Part shown: piece after piece, positions 17,371 to 27,052 of the stretch
Layout of the letters: the number at the start of each line of letters is the position of its first letter
Numbering within the stretch: the stretch's first letter is position 1
Notes under the pieces: model-generated
Told to the model about the DNA's origin: nothing
The model's input: only the letters and a program-made list of their open reading frames with translations
Database searches by the model: none
Assembly: GCF_031453995.1 (NCBI RefSeq)
Contig: NZ_JAVDPZ010000007.1
Coordinates: 1-64,000, forward strand
Direction: 5' to 3'
From: Nitrobacter vulgaris
Lineage (GTDB): Bacteria; Pseudomonadota; Alphaproteobacteria; Rhizobiales; Xanthobacteraceae
Length of the DNA: 64,000 bases
Made by a program: the position numbers and the translations under genes

Positions 17371-17619
17371 ATGAAGGTGAATATAGAGTTCGAGTGTACA
17401 CCCCTTGAGGCCCGTCAGTTTTTGGGGCTTCCGGACGTCCAGCCGATGCAGAATGCCGTGATGGACCAGCTTCAGCAAAAGATGGCGGAAAACATCGACA
17501 AGTTCTCGCCCGAAGCAATCATGCAAAACTGGTTTGATCCCAAGATGGCGGAGCGCTTCCAGGATATGTTCGTTAATATGTCGGGACTCGGGGCCGTACG
17601 GACAAAAGATAAAAAGTAG
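17371..17619 (+). CDS. Small conserved protein (DUF6489-like)
   Basis: An 82-residue acidic, helical protein: MKVNIEFECTPLEARQFLGL, then a segment rich in Gln/Met and NWFDPKMAERFQDMFVN. The pattern matches a small alphaproteobacterial family of unknown function; the family number is from memory. AAGGAGCG ends six bases before the ATG, which favours this start over earlier in-frame codons. It lies alone between the DadA-like gene and ppc. Confidence 0.75.
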   Translation: MKVNIEFECTPLEARQFLGLPDVQPMQNAVMDQLQQKMAENIDKFSPEAIMQNWFDPKMAERFQDMFVNMSGLGAVRTKDKK

Positions 17620-17819
17620 AGAAGCTTATCGCATTGGTTTCATTATAATATCGACTGTTGCGACTTCCGCACGCGCCACCATGCCGGGTGAGCATCCTCT
17701 CAGTTCGCCGGTCGGACTTAAGATCTGGCCGCTCATCTTTTGTGCATCGAACGGCCAGCATTTCTTGCATCGCAGCACGAAAATTGCGACTGAAGAACCG
17801 ACTTTTCAGGAGCAGCGCG

Positions 17820-20606
17820 ATGTCCAGTCTGATGCCGTTACCTCGTGCAGGTCAGCCGGAGTCTGACGCCGCCGTCCTTGATGCAAGGCTGCGCGACGAT
17901 ATCCGGCTGCTCGGGCGCATTCTCGGCGATACCGTGCGCGATCAGGAAGGACCGGATGTGTTCGATCTTGTCGAACACATCCGGCAGACTTCGATTCGTT
18001 TTCACCGCGATGACGATAAGCCCGCGCGGCGCGAACTGGAAGCCATCCTCGACGGCATGTCGACGGAGGAGACAGTCCTCGTCGTCCGCGCCTTCAGCTA
18101 TTTTTCGCATCTTGCTAACATCGCCGAAGATCAGAACAATATTCGCCAGATGCGCAGTCAGACCCTTGCAGGCGGGGAGCCGCACCAAGGTCGGCTGTCG
18201 CACACGCTTGCTTGCGCCCGTGAGGCCGGGTTCAGCGGGGAGGAATTGCGAGCCTTTTTCGACAGCGCTGTGGTCAGTCCGGTGCTAACCGCTCATCCGA
18301 CCGAGGTTCGCCGTAAGAGCACCATCGATCGCGAGATGGAGGTCGCGGCGCTGCTCGACCGGCGCGAACGGATGCAGCTCACTCCAGACGAATACGAGGC
18401 TAGTGAAGAACAGCTGCGCCGCGCGGTGCTGACCCTGTGGCACACCAATCTTTTGCGGCGAACCAAACTGACGGTGCTCGACGAAGTTGCTAACGGCCTG
18501 TCGTTCTACGACTATACGTTCCTGCGCGAGGTGCCGCGGCTGCACTGCATCCTGGAAGATCGTTTGCAGGATCCCTCCGACGGCAGCGCCACGAACGAGA
18601 TTGCGTCGTTCCTGCGGATTGGAAGCTGGATCGGCGGTGATCGCGACGGCAATCCCTTCGTGACGGCGGACGTTATGCGCGGCACTCTCCAACGGCAGGC
18701 CTCGCGGATATTGCGTTATTATCTTGATGAACTGCACGAACTTGGCCGCGAGCTGTCGCTGGCCGCAGATCTCACGGATGTCTCGCCGGAACTACGCGTG
18801 CTGGCCGAACGAACGGCCGACACGTCGCCGCATCGCCGCGGCGAACCCTACCGCCTCGCGGTGTCCGGCATCTACGCGCGGCTTTCGGCCACGGCCATAA
18901 AACTGAAAGCGGACACGCTGCGCCCGCCGTATGGCGCGGCTCCGCCCTATGCGAGCGCCGCCGAATTTAGTGCTGATCTTGACGTTCTCCACCGCTCACT
19001 GACCGAAAATAACTCGGAGGTGATCGCGCGCGGGCGGCTGCGTTATTTGCGCCGTGCAGCCGACTGTTTCGGTTTCCATCTCGCCTGTCTCGACTTGCGG
19101 CAGAATTCCACCGTTCATGAACGAACGATTGCCGAACTACTCGATGCCGCCACGCCGGGCACGTCCTATCTGACCCTGGACGAGGAGGCCCGCATCGTCG
19201 TGCTTCTGCGAGAACTGCGCAGCGCGCGCCCGTTGACGTCCCCGTTCATCACATACAGCGACGAGACGCTGGGCGAGCTCGCGGTGTTTCATGCCGCCGC
19301 AGAGGCGCACAAGACGCTCGGCCCCGATGCGATCCCTCAATGCATCGTCTCGATGACCAAGGGCGTTTCCGACCTGCTCGAAGTCGCGCTGCTGCTTAAG
19401 GAATCCGACCTCGTCGACCCCGCGGGACATAGCGCCATCAACATCGTGCCATTGTTCGAGACCATCGAGGATTTGCAGGCCTGTGCCGGCATCATGGACC
19501 GGTTGCTATCGCTGCCGGTGTATCGCGCGCTGGTCGACAGCCGGGGTGGCTTGCAGGAGGTGATGCTCGGCTATTCCGACAGCAACAAGGACGGCGGCTT
19601 CGTCACGTCGGGTTGGGAGCTTTACAAGGCAGAGATCGGCCTGGTCGATGTGTTCGAGCGCCACGATGTGCGGCTTCGCCTGTTTCACGGCCGCGGTGGA
19701 TCGGTCGGCCGCGGTGGCGGGCCGAGCTACGACGCCATCCTCGCGCAACCCGGTGGTGCAGTGAACGGCCAGATCAGGATCACTGAACAAGGGGAAATTA
19801 TCTCCAGCAAGTATTCCAACGCCGAGGTGGGCCGCAACAATCTGGAGATCCTCGCCGCTGCAACGCTGGAGGCCAGCCTGTTGCAGCCGCGGCAGAGCGC
19901 ACCGAGCCTTGAATACCTCGACGCGATGGAGTCACTTTCATCGCGTGCCTACACGGCTTACCGCAACCTCGTCTACGAGACGCCGGGTTTCGAGGACTAT
20001 TTCTGGGCCTCCACCGTCATCAACGAGATCTCCACGCTGAACATCGGCAGCCGGCCGGCGTCGCGCAAGAAGACGCGCAAGATCGAGGACCTTAGGGCGA
20101 TTCCGTGGGTATTCAGTTGGGCGCAATGCCGTGTGATGCTGCCGGGCTGGTACGGGTTCGGCAGCGCGATGGAGTCGTGGATAGCGGATCATCCCGACAA
20201 AGGCATGGCATTTCTGCAAGAGCTTTACGGAGAGTGGCCGTTCTTCCGCATGTTGCTCTCCAACATGGACATGGTGCTCGCGAAAAGCTCGATCGCGATC
20301 GCGTCGCGTTATGCCGATCTGGTGCCAGACGTGGAACTTCGCGAGGCTATCTTCGGACGCATCCGACGTGAGTGGCATCTCACCATCGACATGCTGCTCG
20401 CCATCACGGGGCAGGAGCGGTTGCTCGCCGGTAATCCGTTGCTCGAGCGCTCGATCCGCAACCGCTTCCCGTATCTCGATCCGCTCAATCATGTGCAGGT
20501 CGAACTCTTGAAGGACCACCGCGCGCAGTGTGGGGATGAGCAGGTGCTGCGAGGTATCCAGATCACCATCAACGGACTTTCCGCAGGCCTGCGCAATAGC
20601 GGCTAA
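17820..20606 (+). CDS. ppc: Phosphoenolpyruvate carboxylase
   Basis: A 928-residue enzyme that carboxylates PEP to oxaloacetate, feeding the TCA cycle. The catalytic His is in TAHPTEVRRKS (H159). Other hallmark blocks are GSWIGGDRDGNPFVT, FHGRGGSVGRGGGP, and GYSDSNKDGGFVTSGWE. It ends in the canonical RNSG-like tail (GLSAGLRNSG). Length is normal. The ATG at 17820 follows AGGAGCAGCGCG; a 54-codon upstream extension has no family similarity. The amidase gene follows after 33 bases. Confidence 0.96.
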   Translation: MSSLMPLPRAGQPESDAAVLDARLRDDIRLLGRILGDTVRDQEGPDVFDLVEHIRQTSIRFHRDDDKPARRELEAILDGMSTEETVLVVRAFSYFSHLANIAEDQNNIRQMRSQTLAGGEPHQGRLSHTLACAREAGFSGEELRAFFDSAVVSPVLTAHPTEVRRKSTIDREMEVAALLDRRERMQLTPDEYEASEEQLRRAVLTLWHTNLLRRTKLTVLDEVANGLSFYDYTFLREVPRLHCILEDRLQDPSDGSATNEIASFLRIGSWIGGDRDGNPFVTADVMRGTLQRQASRILRYYLDELHELGRELSLAADLTDVSPELRVLAERTADTSPHRRGEPYRLAVSGIYARLSATAIKLKADTLRPPYGAAPPYASAAEFSADLDVLHRSLTENNSEVIARGRLRYLRRAADCFGFHLACLDLRQNSTVHERTIAELLDAATPGTSYLTLDEEARIVVLLRELRSARPLTSPFITYSDETLGELAVFHAAAEAHKTLGPDAIPQCIVSMTKGVSDLLEVALLLKESDLVDPAGHSAINIVPLFETIEDLQACAGIMDRLLSLPVYRALVDSRGGLQEVMLGYSDSNKDGGFVTSGWELYKAEIGLVDVFERHDVRLRLFHGRGGSVGRGGGPSYDAILAQPGGAVNGQIRITEQGEIISSKYSNAEVGRNNLEILAAATLEASLLQPRQSAPSLEYLDAMESLSSRAYTAYRNLVYETPGFEDYFWASTVINEISTLNIGSRPASRKKTRKIEDLRAIPWVFSWAQCRVMLPGWYGFGSAMESWIADHPDKGMAFLQELYGEWPFFRMLLSNMDMVLAKSSIAIASRYADLVPDVELREAIFGRIRREWHLTIDMLLAITGQERLLAGNPLLERSIRNRFPYLDPLNHVQVELLKDHRAQCGDEQVLRGIQITINGLSAGLRNSG

Positions 20607-20639
20607 GACACCATCCATCTATCCGTCTGCGAGTTTCGC

Positions 20640-21989
20640 ATGTCAAATCACCCGACTCTGGCGACGCTCGCCGCCGATCTCGCGGCGGGCCGCACCACGG
20701 CACGCAAGCTGGTCGACGATTGCCTTGCGAAGATCGCCGACGAAGCGGGCGAGGGCGCGCGCGTGTTCATCCACATTGATGCGGACGGTGCAGTAGCTTC
20801 CGCCGAGGCCATGGACAGACTGCGCAGAGTCAATGCCGAGCCGTCGCCGTTCGCCGGCATTCCGGTATCGATAAAGGACTTGTTCGATATCAAGGGACAG
20901 GTGTCGCGTGCCGGCTCGCGCGCGCTCGACGATGCGCCGCCGGCGGCGAACGATGCGCCGGTGGTGGCGCGTCTGCGCCGCGCCGGCTTCGTGGTGATCG
21001 GGCGCACCAACATGACCGAGTTCGCCTATTCGGGTCTGGGCATCAATCCGCACTACGGCACGCCGAAGAACTGCTGGCGGCGCGACGTCGGCTATGTGCC
21101 GGGCGGATCGTCGTCAGGTGCGGCGGTATCGGTCACTGATGGCATGGCGCATGGCGCGCTCGGCACCGATACCGGCGGTTCTTGCCGGATCCCGGCGGCT
21201 TATGGCGGCATCGTCGGCTACAAGCCGACCGCGCGCCGGATTCCGCTCGATGGCGGTATCCCACTGTCGGTCACGCTGGACAGCTACGGCCCGATCGCGC
21301 GCTCGGTCGGCTGCTGCGCCGTATTGGACGCGGTGCTGGCGGCCGAACCCATCGCGCCGGTCGAGCCTCGCCCGATCAAGGGGATGCGGCTCGGGGTGCC
21401 GACCACGGTGATGCTGGATGATCTTGATTCCGCGGTTGCGCGGGCTTTCGAGCGTGCTCTGGACCGACTGGCCGGGGCCGGCGCCGCGATTGAACGCATT
21501 GCCGTTCCCGAATTCGCCGAGATCGCGGCGCTGAACGTCGGGGGCGGGTTCTCGGCGGCGGAAAGCTGGGCCTGGCACCGCGCTCTGATCGCGGAAAAGG
21601 CCGAGCTCTACGATCCACGCGTCCTCAGCCGCATCCTTCGCGGCGAAAGCCTCAGCGCCGCGGATTATGTCGATCTGCTCCGTATCCGCCGCGCGATCAT
21701 CGCAGGCTTCGAGCGCCGCGTCACACCCTACGACGCGCTGATCGCGCCGACGGTAGCGATCACGCCGCCGATGATCGCCGATCTCACCCACGACGCGGCT
21801 TACACGAAAGCTAACATGCTATCGCTGCGCAATTGCGCGCTGATCAATACCCTCGATGGCTGCGCGATCTCGCTGCCCTGTCATCGCGAGGGCGATGCGC
21901 CGGTGGGGTTGATGCTGGCCGCAGCCGGTGGCTCGGATCGCCGGATTTTCGACCTTGCTGCGGGTATCGAGAAGATCGTTCGCGCCTAA
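20640..21989 (+). CDS. Amidase (amidase-signature family)
   Basis: A 449-residue amidohydrolase with the Ser-cisSer-Lys triad: Lys79 in PVSIKDLFDIKG, the Ser-rich loop PGGSSSGAAVSVTDG (154-168), and the nucleophile Ser181 in GTDTGGSCRIPAA. Family members hydrolyse diverse amides, and GatA is a paralogue; without gatB/gatC beside it a catabolic amidase is more likely. It follows ppc closely and may be cotranscribed, although a functional link is not obvious. Confidence 0.9.
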   Translation: MSNHPTLATLAADLAAGRTTARKLVDDCLAKIADEAGEGARVFIHIDADGAVASAEAMDRLRRVNAEPSPFAGIPVSIKDLFDIKGQVSRAGSRALDDAPPAANDAPVVARLRRAGFVVIGRTNMTEFAYSGLGINPHYGTPKNCWRRDVGYVPGGSSSGAAVSVTDGMAHGALGTDTGGSCRIPAAYGGIVGYKPTARRIPLDGGIPLSVTLDSYGPIARSVGCCAVLDAVLAAEPIAPVEPRPIKGMRLGVPTTVMLDDLDSAVARAFERALDRLAGAGAAIERIAVPEFAEIAALNVGGGFSAAESWAWHRALIAEKAELYDPRVLSRILRGESLSAADYVDLLRIRRAIIAGFERRVTPYDALIAPTVAITPPMIADLTHDAAYTKANMLSLRNCALINTLDGCAISLPCHREGDAPVGLMLAAAGGSDRRIFDLAAGIEKIVRA

Positions 21990-22151
21990 ACCACTCTGTC
22001 TCGTTCCCGCAAAACGCGGAACGCATTTTCGCGGATATCGCAGACCCTGGCTGGCATGGTCGGTAAGCCAGTCTTGGCCTTTTCAGCTTCGTCACATTGT
22101 TGAAGAAATTGTCGCTCACGTTTCGTGCAGCGCATTCCGTTAGCTCCACCT

Positions 22152-22176
22152 GGAACCATTGCGAGCTCCAAGAGTT
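22152..22176 (+). promoter_or_regulatory. EcfG-type stress promoter for hpnP
   Basis: GGAAC (22152-22156) and AGTT (22173-22176) are separated by 16 bases, matching the alphaproteobacterial general-stress sigma factor EcfG consensus GGAAC-N16/17-cGTT except for one weak position. It ends 41 bases before the preferred hpnP start. EcfG control of hpnP has been reported in Rhodopseudomonas palustris TIE-1. Confidence 0.7.
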
Positions 22177-22217
22177 AGTGAGGGTTCTTGCTTGATGCGC
22201 ATTTGCAGGACGGGGAG

Positions 22218-23819
22218 ATGCGCGGGGAAGGTGCGATGAGGGGCGTGAGTCAGTATGGCAATCGGCGCATTCTTTGCGTTTTCCCCCGCTACACGTCCTC
22301 GTTTGGGACATTTGAACACGCCTATCCGCTGACCGGTGGTGTCCAGGCCTTTATGCCGCCGCAGGGGCTTCTGCTGATCGCCGCCTATCTCCCCGCCGAC
22401 TGGAAAGTCCGTTTCATCGACGAGAATATTCGCTTTGCCACGAATGAGGATTTCGAGTGGGCCGAAGCGGTGTTCGTCAGCGGCATGCACATCCAGCGCC
22501 AGCAGATGAACGATATTTGCCGCCGGGCCCACGCCTTCAATCTGCCGGTCGCGCTCGGTGGCCCGTCGGTCAGCGCCTGTCCCGACTACTATCCAACCTT
22601 CGACTACCTTCACGTCGGTGAACTTGGCGATGCCACGGACGATCTGATTGAACGACTGGCGCGAGATCCGTCACGGCCCGGGAGTCAGGTCGTCCTCAAA
22701 ACCGCCGATCGGCTGGACATGGATAAATTTCCCATTCCCGCTTACGAACTGGCGGACATCAAGCGTTACTTCCTGGGAAGCATCCAGTATTCCAGCGGCT
22801 GCCCGTATCAGTGCGAATTCTGCGACATTCCCGGCCTGTATGGCCGCAATCCGCGTCTCAAACGTCCCGAGCAGATCACGCGCGAACTCGACAAGCTGCT
22901 GGAATGCGGCATCACCGGGTCAGTCTATTTCGTCGACGACAATTTTATCGGTAACCGGAAGGCCGCGCTGGATCTTTTGCCGCACCTGATCGAATGGCAA
23001 AAGAAGACCGGTTTCGTGCTGCGTTTCTCCTGCGAGGCGACGCTGAACATCGCCAAACGCCCGGAGATACTTTCGCAAATGCGTGAAGCATTCTTCGCCA
23101 CGATCTTCTGCGGCATCGAGACGCCGGATCCCGTCGCGCTAAAGGCGATGCACAAGGATCACAACATGATGGTCCCCATCATGGAGGCCATCCAGACGCT
23201 GAACGACTACGGCATGGAGGTAGTGTCCGGAATTATCCTCGGACTCGATACCGACAAGCCCGAAACCGGACAGCATTTGCTGGATTTCATCGATCACTCC
23301 CAGATACCGCTGTTGACCATCAATCTCCTGCAGGCGCTGCCGAAGACGCCGCTGTGGGACCGTCTGAAACGCGAGAATCGCCTGATCGAGGACGAGGGCC
23401 GCGATTCCAACATCGATTTCCGGTTGCCTTACGACCATGTCGTGGCGACATGGCGTGATTGCATGGGGCGCGCGTACGAACCTGAAAAGCTTCTGGAGCG
23501 CTACGAGTACCAGATCCGCGAAACCTATCCGAAGCGAATCCAGCCGCGCACGCCGCAGCAGAGGTCATGGCGGAATATCAAGCTCGGTCTGACCATGCTT
23601 CGCAACATTTTCTGGAAGGTCGGCGTGCGCGGCGATTACAGGCGCGTGTTCTGGAAATTCGCGCTACGCAGGCTGGCTCGCGGCGAGATCGAATATCTCA
23701 TCAGCTCGGTACTGGTTGCTCATCACCTCATCATGTTTGCGCGCTCGGCCTCTCGCGGCAAAACCAATGCCTCCTATTATTCTTTGAAACTGCGGGAAGC
23801 CGCGGTTCCCGCGGAATAA
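22218..23819 (+). CDS. hpnP: Hopanoid C-2 methylase, B12-binding radical SAM
   Basis: A 533-residue enzyme that methylates hopanoids at C-2, giving 2-methylhopanoids. An N-terminal cobalamin-binding region (about 15-165) is followed by the radical SAM core with CPYQCEFC (Cys 195, 199, 202). A DUF4070-like C-terminal part contains NIFWKVGVRGDYRRVFWKFA, characteristic of HpnP. HpnR (C-3 methylase) is the main alternative, but this tail and the hpn context favour HpnP. The ATG at 22218 has AGGA seven bases upstream; a TTG at 22188 and an ATG at 22236 are other options. Confidence 0.9.
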   Translation: MRGEGAMRGVSQYGNRRILCVFPRYTSSFGTFEHAYPLTGGVQAFMPPQGLLLIAAYLPADWKVRFIDENIRFATNEDFEWAEAVFVSGMHIQRQQMNDICRRAHAFNLPVALGGPSVSACPDYYPTFDYLHVGELGDATDDLIERLARDPSRPGSQVVLKTADRLDMDKFPIPAYELADIKRYFLGSIQYSSGCPYQCEFCDIPGLYGRNPRLKRPEQITRELDKLLECGITGSVYFVDDNFIGNRKAALDLLPHLIEWQKKTGFVLRFSCEATLNIAKRPEILSQMREAFFATIFCGIETPDPVALKAMHKDHNMMVPIMEAIQTLNDYGMEVVSGIILGLDTDKPETGQHLLDFIDHSQIPLLTINLLQALPKTPLWDRLKRENRLIEDEGRDSNIDFRLPYDHVVATWRDCMGRAYEPEKLLERYEYQIRETYPKRIQPRTPQQRSWRNIKLGLTMLRNIFWKVGVRGDYRRVFWKFALRRLARGEIEYLISSVLVAHHLIMFARSASRGKTNASYYSLKLREAAVPAE

Positions 23820-24143
23820 GCGACAGCGATCGCGCCGACCCCGCAGGCTGACAGCTCGAGCGTTCAGCAGGCCACCGAACGCTTCCCCGGTCTAAGGCGA
23901 TGCCTGCGATGGCCACAGCGCTCGCTTGGAAGGCCCGCCCTTTCGACATCATTTCGCCGTGAGCGGCGCGGATGGGAGCATAATCGGCCCTTGCTTGTAG
24001 TCTATCCGGGAAACGGCTAAACGTTGCGCCCGAAAACCGGTGCATGCTGTCAAGATCGAGCGGATTGCCCGTGGTTTCCGTCAGCTCCAAAGTCTTTCTG
24101 GAAATTTGCTAGACGATGGTTTTCACGACAGGACGGACAGCGC
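23820..24143. other. Intergenic stretch between hpnP and the MMPL transporter
   Basis: 324 bases. No reading frame stands out and no terminator is clear. A short GCCCGAAAACCGGTGCATGC (24028-24047) recalls the core of repeat D. The promoter of the transporter, if it has one, lies here. Confidence 0.5.
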
Positions 24144-26510
24144 ATGCATGAGCGAAATCCCGATGCTGCCGATCTGACCAAACCGGCCAAACGGACGCTT
24201 AGCATCGCTTTCGGATTCGAGCGGATCGGGCTGCTTGCCATGCGCGCGCCGATCCTGTCCTGCATCGTTCTGCTGGCCATGGTCGTCGGCGCGGTGTTCG
24301 GAATCCAGCGGATCAAAATTGACGATTCGCTTAGCCAGTTGTTCCGTTCCGATACCAGGGAGTATCGTCAGTACGAGGAAGTCACCAAGCGTTTTCCGTC
24401 GACCGAGTTCGATGTGCTGGTGGTGGTCGAGGGCAAGACGCTGCTCGAGCGGGACAACCTCGAAAAGCTGCGGGATCTGGTCACCGATCTGCAACTGGTT
24501 GATGGCGTGCGCGGCCTGATCTCGTTGTTCTCGGCGCGTCAGGCGCCGGAGCCTGGCAAATTGCCTGCGGCGCTGTTTCCATCTGAATTGCCGGAAGGTG
24601 CCGATTACGACAAGTTCATCGAGACGGTGAAGTCCAACGAGATCATTCGCGGCAAGCTGCTGTCCGAGGATGGCACGCTGGCGCTGGTCGTGCTGTCGCT
24701 GCAACCGTCGATCGTCGGCGATAGCAAGTTGAAAACGACCGTTGGCCAGATCCGCAAGGTCATGGACGACGATCTCGCCGGCACCGGACTCACCAAAGAG
24801 CTGTCCGGCGTGCCGGTGATGCAGCTCGAAATCCGCAACGCGGTGGAGCGCGACGGGATTATCTATAATGTCGCCGGCATTCTGGCTGGCTGCCTGATCG
24901 CGATCGTGTTTTTCCGCAAAGTATCCTTCATGGTGATTGCGGCCTTTCCGCCGCTCCTTGCCATCCTGCTGTCATTGGGCGTTCTGGGTTGGGCGAATTT
25001 CAGCCTCAACATGTTCCTCAATGTGATGACCCCACTCATCATGGTCATCAGCTTTTCCGATTCGATGCAGTTGACGTTCGCGGCGCGCGATCGCTTGATC
25101 GCCGGCGAGGACAAGTATTCCGCCTTCCGCAATGCTGTCCTCGTGGTCGGGCCGGCCTGCGTCCTGACCCATGGGACCGCCGGAATCTCCTTCCTCGCGC
25201 TACAGTTTTCCAACTCGGATTTGATCCGCAGCTTCGGCGAGGCCGGCCTGATGGCGACGATCATCGCGCTCCTGGCGGTGCTGCTGCTGGTGCCGGTGTT
25301 CGGAGTTTTGCTTGTTCGTGACGAGCGGCGTTTCGCGGAGAAATTCAAAACGGCGGACTGGGGTGTGCAAGCGCTGCGCCGATTCTGTGCCTGGGTCGCG
25401 GTGCGGATGGTGGGGCGCCCTGGTTTCTTCAGCCTGCTGGCCCTGCTGGTGGTCGGCGGTCTTGCGGTGGTCTACGCCAACCTCGAACCGCGCTATCGGC
25501 TCGCGGATCAGGTGCCCGACAAGCAGCAGGCGGTGGCGGCCAGCGGCCGTCTCGATGCAAAGCTCACCGGCGCCAACCCGATCGATATCCTCATCGAATT
25601 TCCCAAGGGCGAGACGCTGTATTCGCCGCAGACGCTTGCCACCATCGCCGAAGTCCATAGGCTGGTGGAAGAACAGGCCGGCGTCGGCAACGTCTGGTCG
25701 CTTGAAACGTTGCGGCGCTGGCTCGCCGAAAAGGCCGGCAGCCACGACGTCGCGACGCTCAAGGAATATGTCAGCGTCATTCCCAAGCATCTGGTGCGCC
25801 GCTTCATCTCGGAAGACCAGACTGCAGTCGTGGTCTCAGGCCGTGTGCCCGACAAGGATTCCAGCCAGATACTGCCGGTGGTGGAAAAGCTCGACCACGC
25901 CATGGATGCGGTCAGGACAGCGCATCCCGGTTATGAAATCGCTGTCACCGGCCTGTCGGCCATCGCCGCTCGTAACAGCGCTAGCATGATCGAGAAACTC
26001 AACCACGGTCTGACGATCGAGTTTGCCCTGGTCGCGGTGTTCATTGGACTCGCATTCCGTTCGGTTGTCGTGATGTTTGCCTGTGTTCTGCCCGGGATTT
26101 TCCCGGTCGTGCTGTCCGGCACGGTGCTGTGGGCACTCGGGGAGGGGCTGCAATTCGCCAGCGTGGTGGCTCTCACGGTGTCGTTCGGCCTGGGGCTTAG
26201 CGCAACAATCCATTTCCTCAACCGCCTGCGATCGGAGAGCCAGCCGGGTATCGGCGCTGGTAAGGCGGTTGAGCGCGCAACCGTGCTGATGGGACCGGCG
26301 CTGATCCTCACCACCGTGGTGTTGGCCTGCGGTCTGGTCGTGACAGTGTTTTCGGATCTGCCGTCGCTGCGCCTGTTCGGTTGGCTCAGCGCCTTCGCCA
26401 TGGTCGCCGCTCTTGTGGCGGACTTCCTGATCCTTCGCCCGACGGCGATGTGGTTGATTACCTTTGCTGAGCGTTTCCGCCGCGACAGCCAGGCGAAGCC
26501 GGCGAAATAA
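24144..26510 (+). CDS. RND-superfamily (MMPL-type) transporter beside hpnP
   Basis: A 788-residue inner-membrane protein with duplicated RND architecture. A first helix (about 32-52) is followed by a periplasmic domain, a bundle of helices with MPLIMVISFSDSMQLTFAAR-like features (TPLIMVISFSDSMQLTF), then a second periplasmic domain and a final bundle (VVALTVSFGLGLSATIHFLN). It is related to the MMPL/HpnN group. The position between hpnP and hpnC suggests a lipid or hopanoid substrate, but this is inferred. The ATG at 24144 is preferred to a longer frame starting at 24024, whose extra 40 residues look random. Confidence 0.87.
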   Translation: MHERNPDAADLTKPAKRTLSIAFGFERIGLLAMRAPILSCIVLLAMVVGAVFGIQRIKIDDSLSQLFRSDTREYRQYEEVTKRFPSTEFDVLVVVEGKTLLERDNLEKLRDLVTDLQLVDGVRGLISLFSARQAPEPGKLPAALFPSELPEGADYDKFIETVKSNEIIRGKLLSEDGTLALVVLSLQPSIVGDSKLKTTVGQIRKVMDDDLAGTGLTKELSGVPVMQLEIRNAVERDGIIYNVAGILAGCLIAIVFFRKVSFMVIAAFPPLLAILLSLGVLGWANFSLNMFLNVMTPLIMVISFSDSMQLTFAARDRLIAGEDKYSAFRNAVLVVGPACVLTHGTAGISFLALQFSNSDLIRSFGEAGLMATIIALLAVLLLVPVFGVLLVRDERRFAEKFKTADWGVQALRRFCAWVAVRMVGRPGFFSLLALLVVGGLAVVYANLEPRYRLADQVPDKQQAVAASGRLDAKLTGANPIDILIEFPKGETLYSPQTLATIAEVHRLVEEQAGVGNVWSLETLRRWLAEKAGSHDVATLKEYVSVIPKHLVRRFISEDQTAVVVSGRVPDKDSSQILPVVEKLDHAMDAVRTAHPGYEIAVTGLSAIAARNSASMIEKLNHGLTIEFALVAVFIGLAFRSVVVMFACVLPGIFPVVLSGTVLWALGEGLQFASVVALTVSFGLGLSATIHFLNRLRSESQPGIGAGKAVERATVLMGPALILTTVVLACGLVVTVFSDLPSLRLFGWLSAFAMVAALVADFLILRPTAMWLITFAERFRRDSQAKPAK

Positions 26511-26551
26511 GTTTAAGGTGGCGGATCCAGACACTCTATCAGGTTACGGCC

Positions 26552-27052
26552 TCAGCTGCGTACCATGGTGATGGAAACGTTTCTGATTTCACCTTTAGAG
26601 GTGATCCAGACCGATTGCCTTTTGCCCTGGGTGCGTATCGTCAGGTTTGCGGCATAGCCGGCGGCTTGCGCGAACACTTCGATCTCGCCGCCTCCCGCGC
26701 GGCCGCGCATGGAGCCGAACAGATTGCGGCTGGCTTCGCTCCATTGCCCGGTAATCTCACTGCCATGGCTGACAACATTGCTGGAGAGATCGAACCTGTA
26801 GCTGTCGCTGGCGCAATGCAGGTTCTGGTTCATGGTCGTGCCTGTGCGGTCCACTCTGTAAGACGCTTTGCAGCGAATGTTCTCTTTCGATCCGTCTGAC
26901 AGCGTGACCGTGCCTTTTCCAGACCAGTTTCCCCCGAAGCCTGCAAACGGAGCAGACTGGCCGAAGCTAGCCGGGGTGGACAATGCAAGGCCCGCGACAA
27001 GGCCCGCTGCACTCGCCGATCTCCGAATCAGCTTGATGGAAAACAGCTTCAT
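26552..27052 (-). CDS. Secreted protein of unknown function
   Basis: A 166-residue protein with a signal peptide (KLIRRSASAAGLVAGLALST, cleavage near SFG|QS). The mature part looks like a small beta-barrel: GNWSGKGTVTLSDGSKENIR, CKASYRVD, LHCASDSYRFDL, EITGQWSEASRNLFGSMRG. Two Cys may pair. The ligand and role are unknown. It is convergent with the MMPL gene, 41 bases apart. Upstream in-frame starts add no signal-like sequence, so the ATG at 27052 is chosen. Confidence 0.75.
   Translation of the reverse strand: MKLFSIKLIRRSASAAGLVAGLALSTPASFGQSAPFAGFGGNWSGKGTVTLSDGSKENIRCKASYRVDRTGTTMNQNLHCASDSYRFDLSSNVVSHGSEITGQWSEASRNLFGSMRGRAGGGEIEVFAQAAGYAANLTIRTQGKRQSVWITSKGEIRNVSITMVRS

Noticed and set aside
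24024..24143. N-terminal extension of the MMPL transporter
   Set aside because: The added 40 residues have several Cys and Trp and no transporter similarity; the ATG at 24144 gives a normal cytoplasmic N-terminus.
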